A program made the translations under genes and the position numbers. The notes below the pieces were generated by a model that worked only from the letters and a program-made list of their open reading frames with translations, was not told where the DNA came from and made no database searches. Below are positions 7,609 through 18,314 of a stretch of 52,582 bases of DNA, piece after piece. The DNA is from Rhodovibrio sodomensis (GTDB lineage Bacteria > Pseudomonadota > Alphaproteobacteria > Kiloniellales > Rhodovibrionaceae): positions 1 through 52,582 of the forward strand of contig NZ_NRRL01000023.1 of the NCBI RefSeq assembly GCF_016583645.1, read 5' to 3'. Position 1 is the stretch's first letter; every line of letters begins with the position of its first letter.

Positions 7609-8655
7609 CTACCCCGCCGGCTGGCCGTCGTCCTCGGAGCTGGCGTGGTCGCTGTCGAGGCCGCCCTTGAAGACGCGGCTGGCGTAGATGTCGGGGGCGT
7701 CGATGGTCGACAGGGCCGCGGCGTCGAGGGGGCCCTCGGCGGTTTCGAACAAGCGCATGGCCTGGCGCAGGCGCGCGCGGTCGAGCGCGTTGCGCACGCT
7801 GCGCGCGTTGGCGAAATGCGGCTGCGCCCGGCGCTTGGCGATGTAGTCCTTGAGCGCCTGTTCGCCCGCCTCGGTCAGCTGATAATGCTGCTCACCCAGC
7901 ATCAGCTTGGCGATCTCCAGCAGCTCGTCGTCCTGGAAGTCCGGGAAGTCGATGTGGTGGGCGATCCGCGAGCGGAAGCCCGGGTTGGACTGGAAGAATT
8001 TCGCCATCGCACCGGTGTAGCCGGCCAGGATGACCACCAGGTCGTCGCGGTGGTTCTCCATCACCTGCAGCAGGATCTCGATGCACTCGTGGCCGTAGTC
8101 GCGCTCGTTCTCCGGGCGGTAGAGGTTGTAGGCCTCGTCGATGAACAAGACCCCGCCCATCGCCTTCTTCACGACCTCCTTGGTCTTGGGCGCGGTATGA
8201 CCGATGTACTGCCCGACCAGATCGTCGCGCGAGACGTTCACCACGTGCCCGCGCCGCAGGTAGCCCAGCCGGTGCAGCAGGTCGGCCATGCGCATCGCGA
8301 CCGTGGTCTTGCCGGTGCCGGGGTTGCCGGTGAACGACATGTGCAGCGTCGGCGTCTCGTGGGTCAGGCCCATGCGCGTGCGCGCCCGCTCCACCAGCAA
8401 GAGCGCCGCCGTCTCGCGGATCCGGCGCTTGACCGGCTGCAGGCCGATCAGCTCGCGGTCGAGCTCGTCCAGCACCTGCTGCACGCCGGCGTTCTGCCAC
8501 TCGGCGTTCAGGTCGACGGTGTCCGGCGCCGGGCTGGGCGCGGGTTCCGCCGGCTGCTGAGCCTGGTCGCCCGGCGCACCCGGCTGCTCACCGCCGCCGG
8601 GCCCCTGGTTGCGCGGCCGGCGGCTCGGGCGCTGCGGATCGAAGTCGTCGGCCAT
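7609..8655 (-). CDS. cbbX: CbbX, red-type RuBisCO activase (AAA+)
   Basis: 348 residues from the ATG at 8655; a GTG at 8697 could add 14 residues. Walker A is GNPGTGKTT (residues 110-118), Walker B is [10 protein letters not shown] with the acidic pair near 173-174, and the arginine-containing sensor region ([17 protein letters not shown]) is present. CbbX uses ATP and RuBP to pull the C-terminus of red-type large subunits and release inhibitory sugar phosphates. It is last in the cbb operon, after a 171-base gap carrying a CCTCTCC repeat. Odd feature: a ~45-residue N-terminal tail rich in Pro, Gln and Gly precedes the conserved start ([11 protein letters not shown]); canonical CbbX proteins start close to the latter. 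Confidence 0.95.
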   Translation of the reverse strand: MADDFDPQRPSRRPRNQGPGGGEQPGAPGDQAQQPAEPAPSPAPDTVDLNAEWQNAGVQQVLDELDRELIGLQPVKRRIRETAALLLVERARTRMGLTHETPTLHMSFTGNPGTGKTTVAMRMADLLHRLGYLRRGHVVNVSRDDLVGQYIGHTAPKTKEVVKKAMGGVLFIDEAYNLYRPENERDYGHECIEILLQVMENHRDDLVVILAGYTGAMAKFFQSNPGFRSRIAHHIDFPDFQDDELLEIAKLMLGEQHYQLTEAGEQALKDYIAKRRAQPHFANARSVRNALDRARLRQAMRLFETAEGPLDAAALSTIDAPDIYASRVFKGGLDSDHASSEDDGQPAG

Positions 8656-8697
8656 GGGTGTGGTCCAAATCTCACCTGAGTGATCCCCCTGCTCCAC

Positions 8698-8796
8698 TGG
8701 GAGGCGGGGTTAGGGGAGGAGGTTGCCGCAGACGCTGATGCCGCGGGCATCCTCCTCTCCCGGCCCTCTCCTCCCATTCGAGGAGAGGGGTGACTT
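8698..8796. repeat. CCTCTCC-type palindromic repeat between cbbS and cbbX
   Basis: Contains GGGGAGGAGG, then CTCCTCTCCCGGCCCTCTCC and the hairpin CTCCTC/GAGGAG around ATTC. It belongs to the same family as the repeats near 33311, 37556, 43616 and 47463. It could affect readthrough from cbbS into cbbX; that is inference. Confidence 0.6.
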
Positions 8797-8826
8797 GGCG
8801 CTCCGTTCGAAACGCGCCCTACCCGC

Positions 8827-9246
8827 TTAGCGGTAGCGCTGGCCTGGCGGGTGGGCGCTGGCGTAGGGCTGCAGGGTGTACTGCTGCCGGCGCTTCTCGG
8901 TCTCCGTGCGCTCCAGCCGGAAGCCGGGCTCCTCCGCCGGGCGGTGGGCGATGAAGGACAGACGCGGCGCCTCCCAGCCGTGGCTGTTATCGAACGCCAC
9001 CACCCGGATGTAATAGGTCGCCAGCTGCGCGCGGGCTTCCTTCAGCTCCTCGATCAGGGCCTGGGCGTCGGGATTGTCGAACATCGGCCGGTTCCACATC
9101 TCCCAGTAGGTGTTCCGGGGATGCGGATCGTCGGTGTACTCCAGGCTGACCGCCCAGCCGTTGTCGATGCAGTACTGCACTTGCCGGTAGATCTGGTCGT
9201 CGCTCAGGTCGGGCAGGAAGGAGAAAGTGCCCTGGGTCAGTCGCAT
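8827..9246 (-). CDS. cbbS: RuBisCO small subunit, form IC (red-type)
   Basis: 139 residues starting MRLTQGTFSFLPDLSDDQI, the usual start of red-type small subunits, with NGWAVSLEYTDDPHPRNTYWEMW in the middle and the long C-terminal hairpin (FRLERTETEKRRQQYTLQPYA) that lines the solvent channel in form IC/ID enzymes. It assembles with CbbL as L8S8. It lies 55 bases after cbbL in the same operon. The ATG is preceded by a GGAG-containing stretch. Confidence 0.97.
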   Translation of the reverse strand: MRLTQGTFSFLPDLSDDQIYRQVQYCIDNGWAVSLEYTDDPHPRNTYWEMWNRPMFDNPDAQALIEELKEARAQLATYYIRVVAFDNSHGWEAPRLSFIAHRPAEEPGFRLERTETEKRRQQYTLQPYASAHPPGQRYR

Positions 9247-9301
9247 GATGCTCCTCCGCGAGCTTTCGCGTGGCGGTTACGCCCGTGTCCGCGCGTAGCC
9301 G

Positions 9302-11712
<2,411 letters not shown>

Positions 11713-11741
11713 CGCCTATCCTCCCGTCTCTTTTTTGTTGG

Positions 11742-12809
11742 TTAGCTCCGGAACAGCCCGCGCTCGGCGAACAGCGGCGACTGGGTGCGCTCGAAGCTGG
11801 GATCGGTGTAGTACTTGGCGACGCGCTCCACCTTGGTGAGCGATCCGATCACCAGCGGCGTGCGCTGGTGCAGTTCGACCGGGGTCTTGTCGAGGATACG
11901 CTCGGTCCCGTCGGTCGCGCCGCCGCCGGCCTGCTCGGTCAGCAAGGCCATCGGCGCGGCCTCGTAGATCAGCCGCAGGCGGCCATTCTGGTAGCCGCGG
12001 CGCTGGTCGTTCGGATACAGGAACACGCCGCCGCGCATCATGATGCGGTGCACCTCCGCGACCAGCGAGGCGACCCAGCGCATGTTGAACTTCTTGCCGC
12101 GCGGGCCGGCCTCGCCCTCCAGCAGGTCGTCGACGAACGCGCGGATCGGCGGATACCACTCCTTGTAGTTGGAGACGTTGATGGCGAACTCCTTGGTCTC
12201 CTGCGGGATCGCGATGCCGCGTTCGACCAGGCGGAACTGCAGCGTCCGGGGATCCAGGACGTAGGGGTCGGTCCCCTCGCCCAGCGTGATCATCAACGAG
12301 GTGTGCGGGCCGTAGACAAAGTAGCCGGCCGCGATCTGCTCCCGCCCGGGCCGGAAAAGAGACGACTCCGCGCCGCCCTGCGAGGTCGGGTAGACCGAGA
12401 AGATGCTGCCGATCGAGACGTTGAGCTCAATGTTCGACGAGCCGTCGAGCGGATCGACCGCGACCGAGATCGGCGCCGCGGGATCGAGCTTTTGAACCTG
12501 CTCGTCCTCCTCGCTGGCGTAATAGGCGACCGGCGCCTTGCGCAGGGCATCCAGCAGCAACTCGTTGGCGGTCACGTCGAGCTTTTTCTGCGTGTCGCCG
12601 GCGGCGTTCTCGCCGTCCATTTCCCCGGCGATCTGGCCGCCCAACGGGCCCCAGCCGATCTGTCGGGAAATCTCCGCGGCGGCGTTGCACATCCGCTGGA
12701 TCGTCTCCGCGGTGGCGCGGCGCTGTTCGTCCTGCCCCGCCCAGCGGTTCAGGTAATCCTCCAGCGTCGCGCGCGTCTGGGCGGCTGTGACCTCGGGCTC
12801 GCTCGCCAT
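11742..12809 (-). CDS. cbbF: Class I fructose-1,6-bisphosphatase
   Basis: 355 residues from the ATG at 12809, which has GGGAGGG upstream. The metal and substrate motifs are VDPLDGSSNIELNVSIGSIFS, GYFVYGPHTSLMITLG, and MRWVASLVAEVHRIMMRGGVFLYP. It hydrolyses fructose 1,6-bisphosphate (often also sedoheptulose bisphosphate in cbb operons) for RuBP regeneration. It is the promoter-proximal gene of the cbb operon and faces cbbR across a 240-base intergenic region. Confidence 0.96.
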   Translation of the reverse strand: MASEPEVTAAQTRATLEDYLNRWAGQDEQRRATAETIQRMCNAAAEISRQIGWGPLGGQIAGEMDGENAAGDTQKKLDVTANELLLDALRKAPVAYYASEEDEQVQKLDPAAPISVAVDPLDGSSNIELNVSIGSIFSVYPTSQGGAESSLFRPGREQIAAGYFVYGPHTSLMITLGEGTDPYVLDPRTLQFRLVERGIAIPQETKEFAINVSNYKEWYPPIRAFVDDLLEGEAGPRGKKFNMRWVASLVAEVHRIMMRGGVFLYPNDQRRGYQNGRLRLIYEAAPMALLTEQAGGGATDGTERILDKTPVELHQRTPLVIGSLTKVERVAKYYTDPSFERTQSPLFAERGLFRS

Positions 12810-12994
12810 GTTCGTCCCTCCCGTCTCGTGTGGCGTCCGGTCGGCGTGACGCGCACGGGTCTGCGCGCCGCCTCCACCTGTGGGAGTGCGCCGACACGCC
12901 CGTCGCGCGCAAGCCTTTCGCACGCCGCGGCACGCCGTGCGACCAGGAAGCCCAGGGCCCAGCGCCGCCCTTTCGATCACGCGGGCACTTTGGC

Positions 12995-13049
12995 GCTTTG
13001 CCTTACAAAACAAAATTTAATAATCTAGAAGCCACATTAAGGGGAACTA
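12995..13049. promoter_or_regulatory. Putative CbbR operator / divergent cbbF-cbbR promoter
   Basis: A sharp AT-rich patch in an otherwise GC-rich region lies just before cbbR. TTAAT (13017-13021) and ATTAA (13036-13040) form an inverted repeat with a 14-base spacer and include TNA steps of the kind LysR-type regulators bind. AAGGGGA (13039-13045) is the cbbR ribosome site, so binding here would be expected to autoregulate cbbR as well. The CbbR-box assignment is inference from position and composition. Confidence 0.5.
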
Positions 13050-13985
13050 ATGGCCGACCTACGCAGCCTATCGCTCCGCCAGCTCCGCGCCTTCGCCGCG
13101 ACGATCCGCAACGGATCGGTGACCGCCGCGGCGCACGAGCTGTGCGTCACCCCGCCCGCCGTGACCACCCAGCTGAAGATCCTGGAACGCAGCGTGGGCG
13201 CGCCGATCTACACCCGCGACCGGGACGGGCTGGAGGCCACCCAGATCGGTCTGGAGATCCTGGAAGCGGCCAACGACATGGACGCGGTGGTGGAACGCTG
13301 CCGCAGCCGGATCGAGGCGCTGCAGGCGGGGGCCACCGGGGCGGTCACGCTGGGGGTGGTGTCGACCGGCAAGTACTTCGCCCCGCGGCTGGTCGCGGCG
13401 TTCATGCAGGCGTATCCCAACATCCGGGTGCACCTGTCGATCGGCAACCGCGACGACATCATCTCCGGCCTGGAACGCCGGCAGTACGACCTGGCGATCA
13501 TGGGCCGGCCGCCCAAGCACGTCGAGGTCGCGCAGGACACGCTGGGCGACCACCCCTACGTCCTGATCGCGCAGCCGGACAGCTGGCTGCTCGAAAAGGA
13601 CGCGGTCACGGCGCAGGACCTCGCCCAGTGCACCTTCCTGACCCGGGAGGAGGGCTCGGGCACGCGCACGCTGATGTGGCGCTTCCTGGACCGGCTGGAG
13701 AGCGAGCGGCCGTTCCACGTCTACGAGATGGGCACCAACGAGACGATCAAGCAGGCCGTGATGGCCGGGCTGGGCATCGCGATCATCTCCGCCCACACGG
13801 TTCATACCGAACTCGCGGAAGGTAAGCTCGCCAGCGTCAAGGCGCCGGGCCTGCCGGTCAAACGGCAGTGGTACCTGATCCGCCGGGCCGACCGCGACCC
13901 GACCAATACCGCGCGCGTGTTCCAGGACTTCGTGCTGTCCCGGCGCGGCGACTTCCTGCCCAAGACGCCGGTGGCCGACGGCTAA
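13050..13985 (+). CDS. cbbR: CbbR, LysR-type regulator of the cbb operon
   Basis: 311 residues. The winged helix-turn-helix is at residues ~5-62 (LRQLRAFAATIRNGSVTAAA, PPAVTTQLKILERSVG). A linker helix and a periplasmic-binding-like effector domain follow (GAVTLGVVSTGKYFAPRLV, MGTNETIKQAVMAGLGIA). It is divergent from the cbb operon, the standard arrangement. Related CbbR proteins respond to RuBP, ATP, NADPH or phosphoenolpyruvate. AAGGGGA precedes the ATG. Confidence 0.94.
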   Translation: MADLRSLSLRQLRAFAATIRNGSVTAAAHELCVTPPAVTTQLKILERSVGAPIYTRDRDGLEATQIGLEILEAANDMDAVVERCRSRIEALQAGATGAVTLGVVSTGKYFAPRLVAAFMQAYPNIRVHLSIGNRDDIISGLERRQYDLAIMGRPPKHVEVAQDTLGDHPYVLIAQPDSWLLEKDAVTAQDLAQCTFLTREEGSGTRTLMWRFLDRLESERPFHVYEMGTNETIKQAVMAGLGIAIISAHTVHTELAEGKLASVKAPGLPVKRQWYLIRRADRDPTNTARVFQDFVLSRRGDFLPKTPVADG

Positions 13986-14123
13986 AGCAAGACCCGCGCA
14001 CACAGCGCTCGCCGCCTCAACACCAGCCGCCTACCCGGCTGCCCCTGGGGCGGAACCGGCGTGCGCGCTGCCCGCACACCCAACACCCCATCACCGACGC
14101 CCCGAACCGAGAGGAGGTCACCC

Positions 14124-14702
14124 GTGCCCTTCGACGACCTGATCCGGATCGCGCCCGGCGAGCTCTTGACCGTCGTCGCGACCGCGCTTGCGATGTACGC
14201 GGTGGTGCTCGCCTGCGCGCGGCTGGCCGGCGTGCGCAGCTTCGCCGAGATGTCGAACTTCGACATCGCGATCACGATCGCGATCGGCTCCACGATCGCG
14301 ACCACGGTGGTCGCGGACAGCCCGGCGCTGAGCCGCGGAATCGCGGGCATCGTCGCGCTCTACGCGCTGCAGCTCGCGGCCTCGGCGCTGCGCGGCCGCT
14401 ACCGGCTGGCGGAGATGGTGCTGGACAACCGGCCGATCCTGGTGATGGGCCCCGGCGGCCGGCTTCTGCCCAGCAACATGGCGGTCGCCCGGATCACCGA
14501 GGACGACCTGCGCGCCACCCTGCGCAGCGCCAACGTGCACAACCTGACCCAGGTTCAGGCGGTGATCATGGAGGGTACCGGCGACATCCACGTGCTGCGC
14601 TCCGACAGCGATGCGCCGGTCGACCGCTGGTTGCTGCAGGGCGTGCGCGATTACGAGCCGCGCGGCGGGCTCGACGCGGTCTGCCGGCCTGCCGAGCGCT
14701 GA
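14124..14702 (+). CDS. DUF421/YetF-family membrane protein
   Basis: 192 residues; GTG start chosen because GAGGAGGT lies at 14111-14118. Two or three hydrophobic helices occupy the first ~85 residues, with the family motif FAEMSNFDIAITIAIGSTIAT. A cytosolic domain follows with LDNRPILVMGPGGRLL, ARITEDDLRATLR and VQAVIMEGTGDIHVLR, as in YetF. The cellular role of the family is poorly known; Bacillus members have been linked to spore and membrane functions. It converges on the frameshifted hypothetical at 14730. Confidence 0.85.
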   Translation: MPFDDLIRIAPGELLTVVATALAMYAVVLACARLAGVRSFAEMSNFDIAITIAIGSTIATTVVADSPALSRGIAGIVALYALQLAASALRGRYRLAEMVLDNRPILVMGPGGRLLPSNMAVARITEDDLRATLRSANVHNLTQVQAVIMEGTGDIHVLRSDSDAPVDRWLLQGVRDYEPRGGLDAVCRPAER

Positions 14703-14729
14703 GCCGCGCGCCGACGGGCACGTGGCGCC

Positions 14730-15186
14730 TCAGGCGTGCCCGGCTGGCGTCGCGGCTCGGCTGCGCTTGGCCCAGCCGACGAAGTCCGCCGCACGCCCGC
14801 GAAAGCGCTGCACACCGGATTCCGCCAACTCCACGTCGACCGTGCGCGGCCGCACGTCGTCCTGGGTCACGACGACATGCGCCTCGGGGGCGTCGGCATC
14901 TGGTTCGTCCGCGCCGATCAGATCGAGCCTGACCCCGTGTTCGGCCGCGGCGCGCACCAGGCTGGTCGCCAGGAAGCCGGCGTTCAGCCAAGTCTCCGGC
15001 TCGAAGTCGGCGTCGCCGGCGCGCGCCCCCCGGCGCGAGCGAATGCGCCGCGATCGGGTGCCACAGCTGGCGGCAGCCCTTGATCGCGGCGTCGATCATC
15101 AGCGCCAAGTTGTGCGGTCCGGCGACCTCGCCGACCAGGCGGTGGGTGTCGTGGCGGCCGTGGACGTCGATCCTGGTGGCGGTCAA
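14730..15186 (-). pseudogene. Hypothetical protein with an internal frameshift
   Basis: The 5' part reads from a TTG at 15186 (AGGAG at about 15197-15203): LTATRIDVHGRHDTHRLVGE, then CRQLWHPIAAHSLAPG. The frame is then lost at the CCCCCC run at 15027-15032. In the next frame the protein continues smoothly (ARAGDADFEPETWLNAGFLA, VRAAAEHGVRLDLIG, VVVTQDDVRPRTVDVELAE) to the TGA at 14730. With one base removed it would be an intact protein of about 150 residues. Either it is a recent pseudogene or the homopolymer was miscounted. I do not recognise the family. Confidence 0.6.
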
Positions 15187-15702
15187 AACCGGTCGGGTCT
15201 CCTGATCCGGTGGGTGGGCTCGCCTGCGCTTGCTCCAACCTGACGCCCGCAGCGGGCGCGGACGCACGCGAACGGCGACTGGCGCCAGAACGGCGTGTCG
15301 GCCACGCTGCCCACGCCGTCCACGGGATCGCAACACCCCGTCTGCCGTTGCGCTTCGCGGCCAGACGAGAGCCCGTCGGGGCCGCGCCAAGGCGAGGCGC
15401 CGAAAGCCACGGCCACGTGCGAAACCGCTCAGAGCCGAAAACGCTTGTATAGAAACACCTTTCACGCGACGCCGTACGCGCACCTATGCTTCAGGCGCAT
15501 ATTTGGCATTAAAAAAAATCCGAGCGCCTATACGGAAGTATACACCGATCACGACTGCCAATCGGGCCGCGGACCAGCGACAAGCGCACTTCCGATGACC
15601 CAATTCGACGCGTACTAGCCTTCCGTGCATTTGACGATAAGCAACGATTTCTAAACCATGCGAGTGCTAAATCGCAGCCGCACAACTGGAAAGACATACC
15701 CA
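15187..15702. other. Intergenic stretch, no gene recognised
   Basis: The left part is GC-rich with no supported frame. The right part (about 15430-15700) turns AT-rich and includes an A8 run (15511-15518) and TATAC-ggaa-GTATA (15529-15542). It probably carries the promoter of the small gene at 15703. Confidence 0.5.
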
Positions 15703-16068
15703 ATGGCCGGCCGACAGACCTCGTCCAAGCACGCGATCCTCAGCAACCTGGACGATTCCGCGCATCCGACCTCGACCGGCGGGATCGACGCCAATGCGCT
15801 CAGTGCGTGTGAACGCGCGATCTTCGACCGGTGGGCGGACCGCAACGGTCACGTGGCCGACCGCGACATCGACACGCTGCTGCGCCAGAACCTGATTCTC
15901 CGCCGTTTGATCGCGGACCTGGTCGCCAGCGCCGGCCGGCCCAAGCCCGGCCAGCGAGCCGCCGGCTATATCGCCGAGGTTCCGACCGATGTGATCGAGC
16001 AAGTCGGCCAGCACGGCGACTTCAGCCACATCGAGGACATCGAGACGGCCTGCAAGAGCTGGTACTAG
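15703..16068 (+). CDS. Small hypothetical protein
   Basis: 121 residues from the ATG at 15703 (GGAAAGA upstream is weak); an in-frame ATG at 15658 would add 15 residues. It is mostly helical and soluble: a Ser/Thr-rich head, then DANALSACERAIFDRWADRN, RDIDTLLRQNLILRRLIADL and a C-terminus EVPTDVIEQVGQHGDFSHIE. No domain is recognised. The codon use is like its neighbours and supports a real gene. Its stop TAG is part of a CTAG element inserted exactly at the 3' end, so the last residues may not be original. Confidence 0.6.
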   Translation: MAGRQTSSKHAILSNLDDSAHPTSTGGIDANALSACERAIFDRWADRNGHVADRDIDTLLRQNLILRRLIADLVASAGRPKPGQRAAGYIAEVPTDVIEQVGQHGDFSHIEDIETACKSWY

Positions 16069-16178
16069 AGCAAGATGCTGAAAGGTGCAGCCACCTCTCA
16101 GCATCTTGCTCTCTCTTCAAGCAGTTAGAGCAGAATTCACGATCAAGGTCGACTCGACCTTGATCGATTTTGCTCTAG
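16065..16178 (+). repeat. Double-hairpin CTAG element, copy 2 (complete)
   Basis: CTAG at both ends (16065-16068 and 16175-16178). Hairpin A pairs AGAGCAAGATGCTGAAAGGTG with CACCTCTCAGCATCTTGCTCT. The linker is CTCTTCAAGCAGT, and hairpin B pairs AGAGCAGAATTCACGATCAAGGTCGA with TCGACCTTGATCGATTTTGCTCT. It contains the stop of the upstream gene. It is the best-preserved copy for defining the family. Confidence 0.9.
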
Positions 16179-16223
16179 AGCTACGTTCGGTTTGTCGAAG
16201 ATAGAGCGGAGAGCGATCGGCGG

Positions 16224-16871
16224 TCAGCGCCCGTCGACCACCAGCCGCAGGCCCAGCAGCGCCAGGAAGCCGCCGCAGGTGCGGTCGATCCAGGCCTTCG
16301 CCCGGGCGTAGCCCCGGCGCAGACGCGGCACGCCGAAGGCGTAGGCGACCCCCGTGTACCAGCCGACCTCATTGGTACAGACGATCGCGATCACCGCGGC
16401 CTGGACCCAGGGCGACGGATCGGCGGGCAGCAGCGTCACGAAGATCGACCCGAAAAAGACCGCGACCTTCGGGTTCGCCAATTGCGTCAGCAGGCCCAGC
16501 CGCACGGCCGCGCGCGGCCCCTGCGCGGCCCCTGGGCCGCCGTCGCCGTCGGTCGCCAGCGTCCCGTCGATCGCAATCGGTTCGCGCGCGTGGCGCCACA
16601 TCATCACCGCGATGTAGAGCAGGAAGGCCGCACCCGCGATCTTCATCCCGGTGTAGAGCCAGGGTGCAAGCGCGAACAGCACGCCCAACCCGAACAGCGC
16701 GGCGAGCGACCAGACCAGCGTCCCCAGTCCGAGCCCGCAAGCGACCCGCGTGCCCTGCCCGCGCGATCCGGCGATCGCACTGCGCACCACCACGAGCAGA
16801 CTTGGCCCCGGAGAGATCACGGCCAGCAGATGCACGAACCAGAGCGTGGCGAGCGCGGCCAGCGTTTCCAT
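16224..16871 (-). CDS. LysE/RhtB-family amino acid exporter
   Basis: 215 residues; ATG at 16871. The N-terminal signature VHLLAVISPGPSLLVVVRSA is typical of LysE/RhtB exporters, followed by five further hydrophobic helices and LGLLTQLANPKVAVFFGSIF. Such proteins export amino acids such as threonine, homoserine, lysine or leucine. The ~20-residue glycine-rich loop after helix 3 (TLATDGDGGPGAAQG) is longer than usual. The start has only a weak ribosome site. The substrate cannot be predicted. Confidence 0.88.
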   Translation of the reverse strand: METLAALATLWFVHLLAVISPGPSLLVVVRSAIAGSRGQGTRVACGLGLGTLVWSLAALFGLGVLFALAPWLYTGMKIAGAAFLLYIAVMMWRHAREPIAIDGTLATDGDGGPGAAQGPRAAVRLGLLTQLANPKVAVFFGSIFVTLLPADPSPWVQAAVIAIVCTNEVGWYTGVAYAFGVPRLRRGYARAKAWIDRTCGGFLALLGLRLVVDGR

Positions 16872-16993
16872 ACCCGAAGTTTCCAATCGCGAACACGCGG
16901 ACGCGGGAGGCGCCCGGCAACGGACCGCGCTTATGCCGCGCGGATCGGTGTCTGTCGAGCCGGTTCGATCCGGTAGGACGAACCGCGGGCGGA

Positions 16994-18139
16994 TCAGCCG
17001 GCGCTGTTGCCGGTCTCGGCGACCTGGGTCGGCGTGTCCTGCACAACCAGACAGTCCATGCCGCGGCGCTTCAACCGCGTGCACGCCCGTTCCGCCGCCC
17101 CAACGGTGAGGCCGACGACGCGCGCCCGGTACAGATCGTCTCCGCGCAGATGCGCCACCCGCCGGATTCCCCCGGCCAGCGCCTGACGCGCCTCTTCCAG
17201 CGCGCGCTTGGCGATCCGCTCGGCGGCCGGCTTGCTGGAGAACGCCCCGACCTGCACGGCGTAGCCGCCGCGTTCCGGTTTGGCGTGCGGCACCGGCGGC
17301 ATCCGCGCCGGCAGCTGCTTGAAGCCGGCATCCAGCAGGTGCGCCACCCGACGGTCGCGCGCAGCCGGGCTGCGCCCGCCCAGGGCCACCGCGATCACGC
17401 GCCGGCCGTTACGCTTGGCGGAAGCCACAAGGTTGTAACCCGACGCGTCGATATAGCCGGTCTTGATCCCGTCGACCCCGTCGTACCGGCCCAGCAGGTT
17501 ATTGTGGTTGCGGTAGACCCGCCCCTGGTAGCGCATCCGCTCGATCGAGAAATACTTGTAATAGCCCGGAAAGTCGTCGATCAGGGCGCGCGCAAGCTGC
17601 GCCATGTCTTCCGCCGTGGTCACCTGATAGGGATGCGGCAGGCCGGACGCGTTGCGGAACTTGGTATCGTCCAGACCGAGCCGCCGGGCCGTGGCCGTCA
17701 TGTCCATGGCGAAGTCCCACTCGGTGCCGGCCAGATGCTCGGCGATCACCACCGCGGCATCGTTGGCCGATTTTGTCACCAGCGCCTTGATCGCGGTTTC
17801 AACGGTGATCCGGTCGCCGGCGTGCAGGCCAAGCTCGGTCGGCGGCATCTCCTGGGCGTGCGGGGAGACGTACATCTTTTCGTCCAGCTGCAACTCGCCC
17901 GCCGCCAGCGCGTCGAACACCATGTAGAGGGTCATCATCTTGGTGAGCGAGGCTGGATAGTGCTGCATCTGCGGCCGGTGCGCCTCGATGACCGCCCCGC
18001 TCGCCGCGTCGACCACGATCCAGGCGCGCTCCGCCGCGCTCGCCGGCCGGGTCGCCAGCACACCCGTGAGCAGCACGCCCGCCACCAACGGCACCGACAC
18101 GGCGAGAGTCCGCGCGGCCCGCTTCAACCCATTTTTCAA
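16994..18139 (-). CDS. D-alanyl-D-alanine carboxypeptidase (PBP5/6 type) with C-terminal SPOR domain
   Basis: 381 residues from a TTG start at 18139, preceded by GGGGGCGG. A signal peptide is followed by a likely cleavage after ASA near residue 35. The peptidase S11 active site is complete: S64-L-T-K67, S124-A-N126 and K226-T-G228. Residues ~290-370 form a SPOR-like peptidoglycan-binding repeat (YAVQVGAFSSKPAAERIAKR). It trims the terminal D-Ala from stem peptides in the periplasm. The SPOR fusion is common in alphaproteobacteria and would target it to denuded septal glycan. The gene is divergent from the ABC operon at 18315. Confidence 0.93.
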   Translation of the reverse strand: MKNGLKRAARTLAVSVPLVAGVLLTGVLATRPASAAERAWIVVDAASGAVIEAHRPQMQHYPASLTKMMTLYMVFDALAAGELQLDEKMYVSPHAQEMPPTELGLHAGDRITVETAIKALVTKSANDAAVVIAEHLAGTEWDFAMDMTATARRLGLDDTKFRNASGLPHPYQVTTAEDMAQLARALIDDFPGYYKYFSIERMRYQGRVYRNHNNLLGRYDGVDGIKTGYIDASGYNLVASAKRNGRRVIAVALGGRSPAARDRRVAHLLDAGFKQLPARMPPVPHAKPERGGYAVQVGAFSSKPAAERIAKRALEEARQALAGGIRRVAHLRGDDLYRARVVGLTVGAAERACTRLKRRGMDCLVVQDTPTQVAETGNSAG

Positions 18140-18314
18140 AACCGCCCCCGAAATGCCTGTTTACCCCACACGATTACTGGATACATCATCCTTATCAGAC
18201 CGACCACGCCGATGGCCAGCGGCAACCCAGCCAACCGGCGACCGGACAGCGGCGCGGGGGTATACCGCATGGGGCGGGTTTGACCTGCCGGCCCGGGTGC
18301 GCGATACCGCCGGT

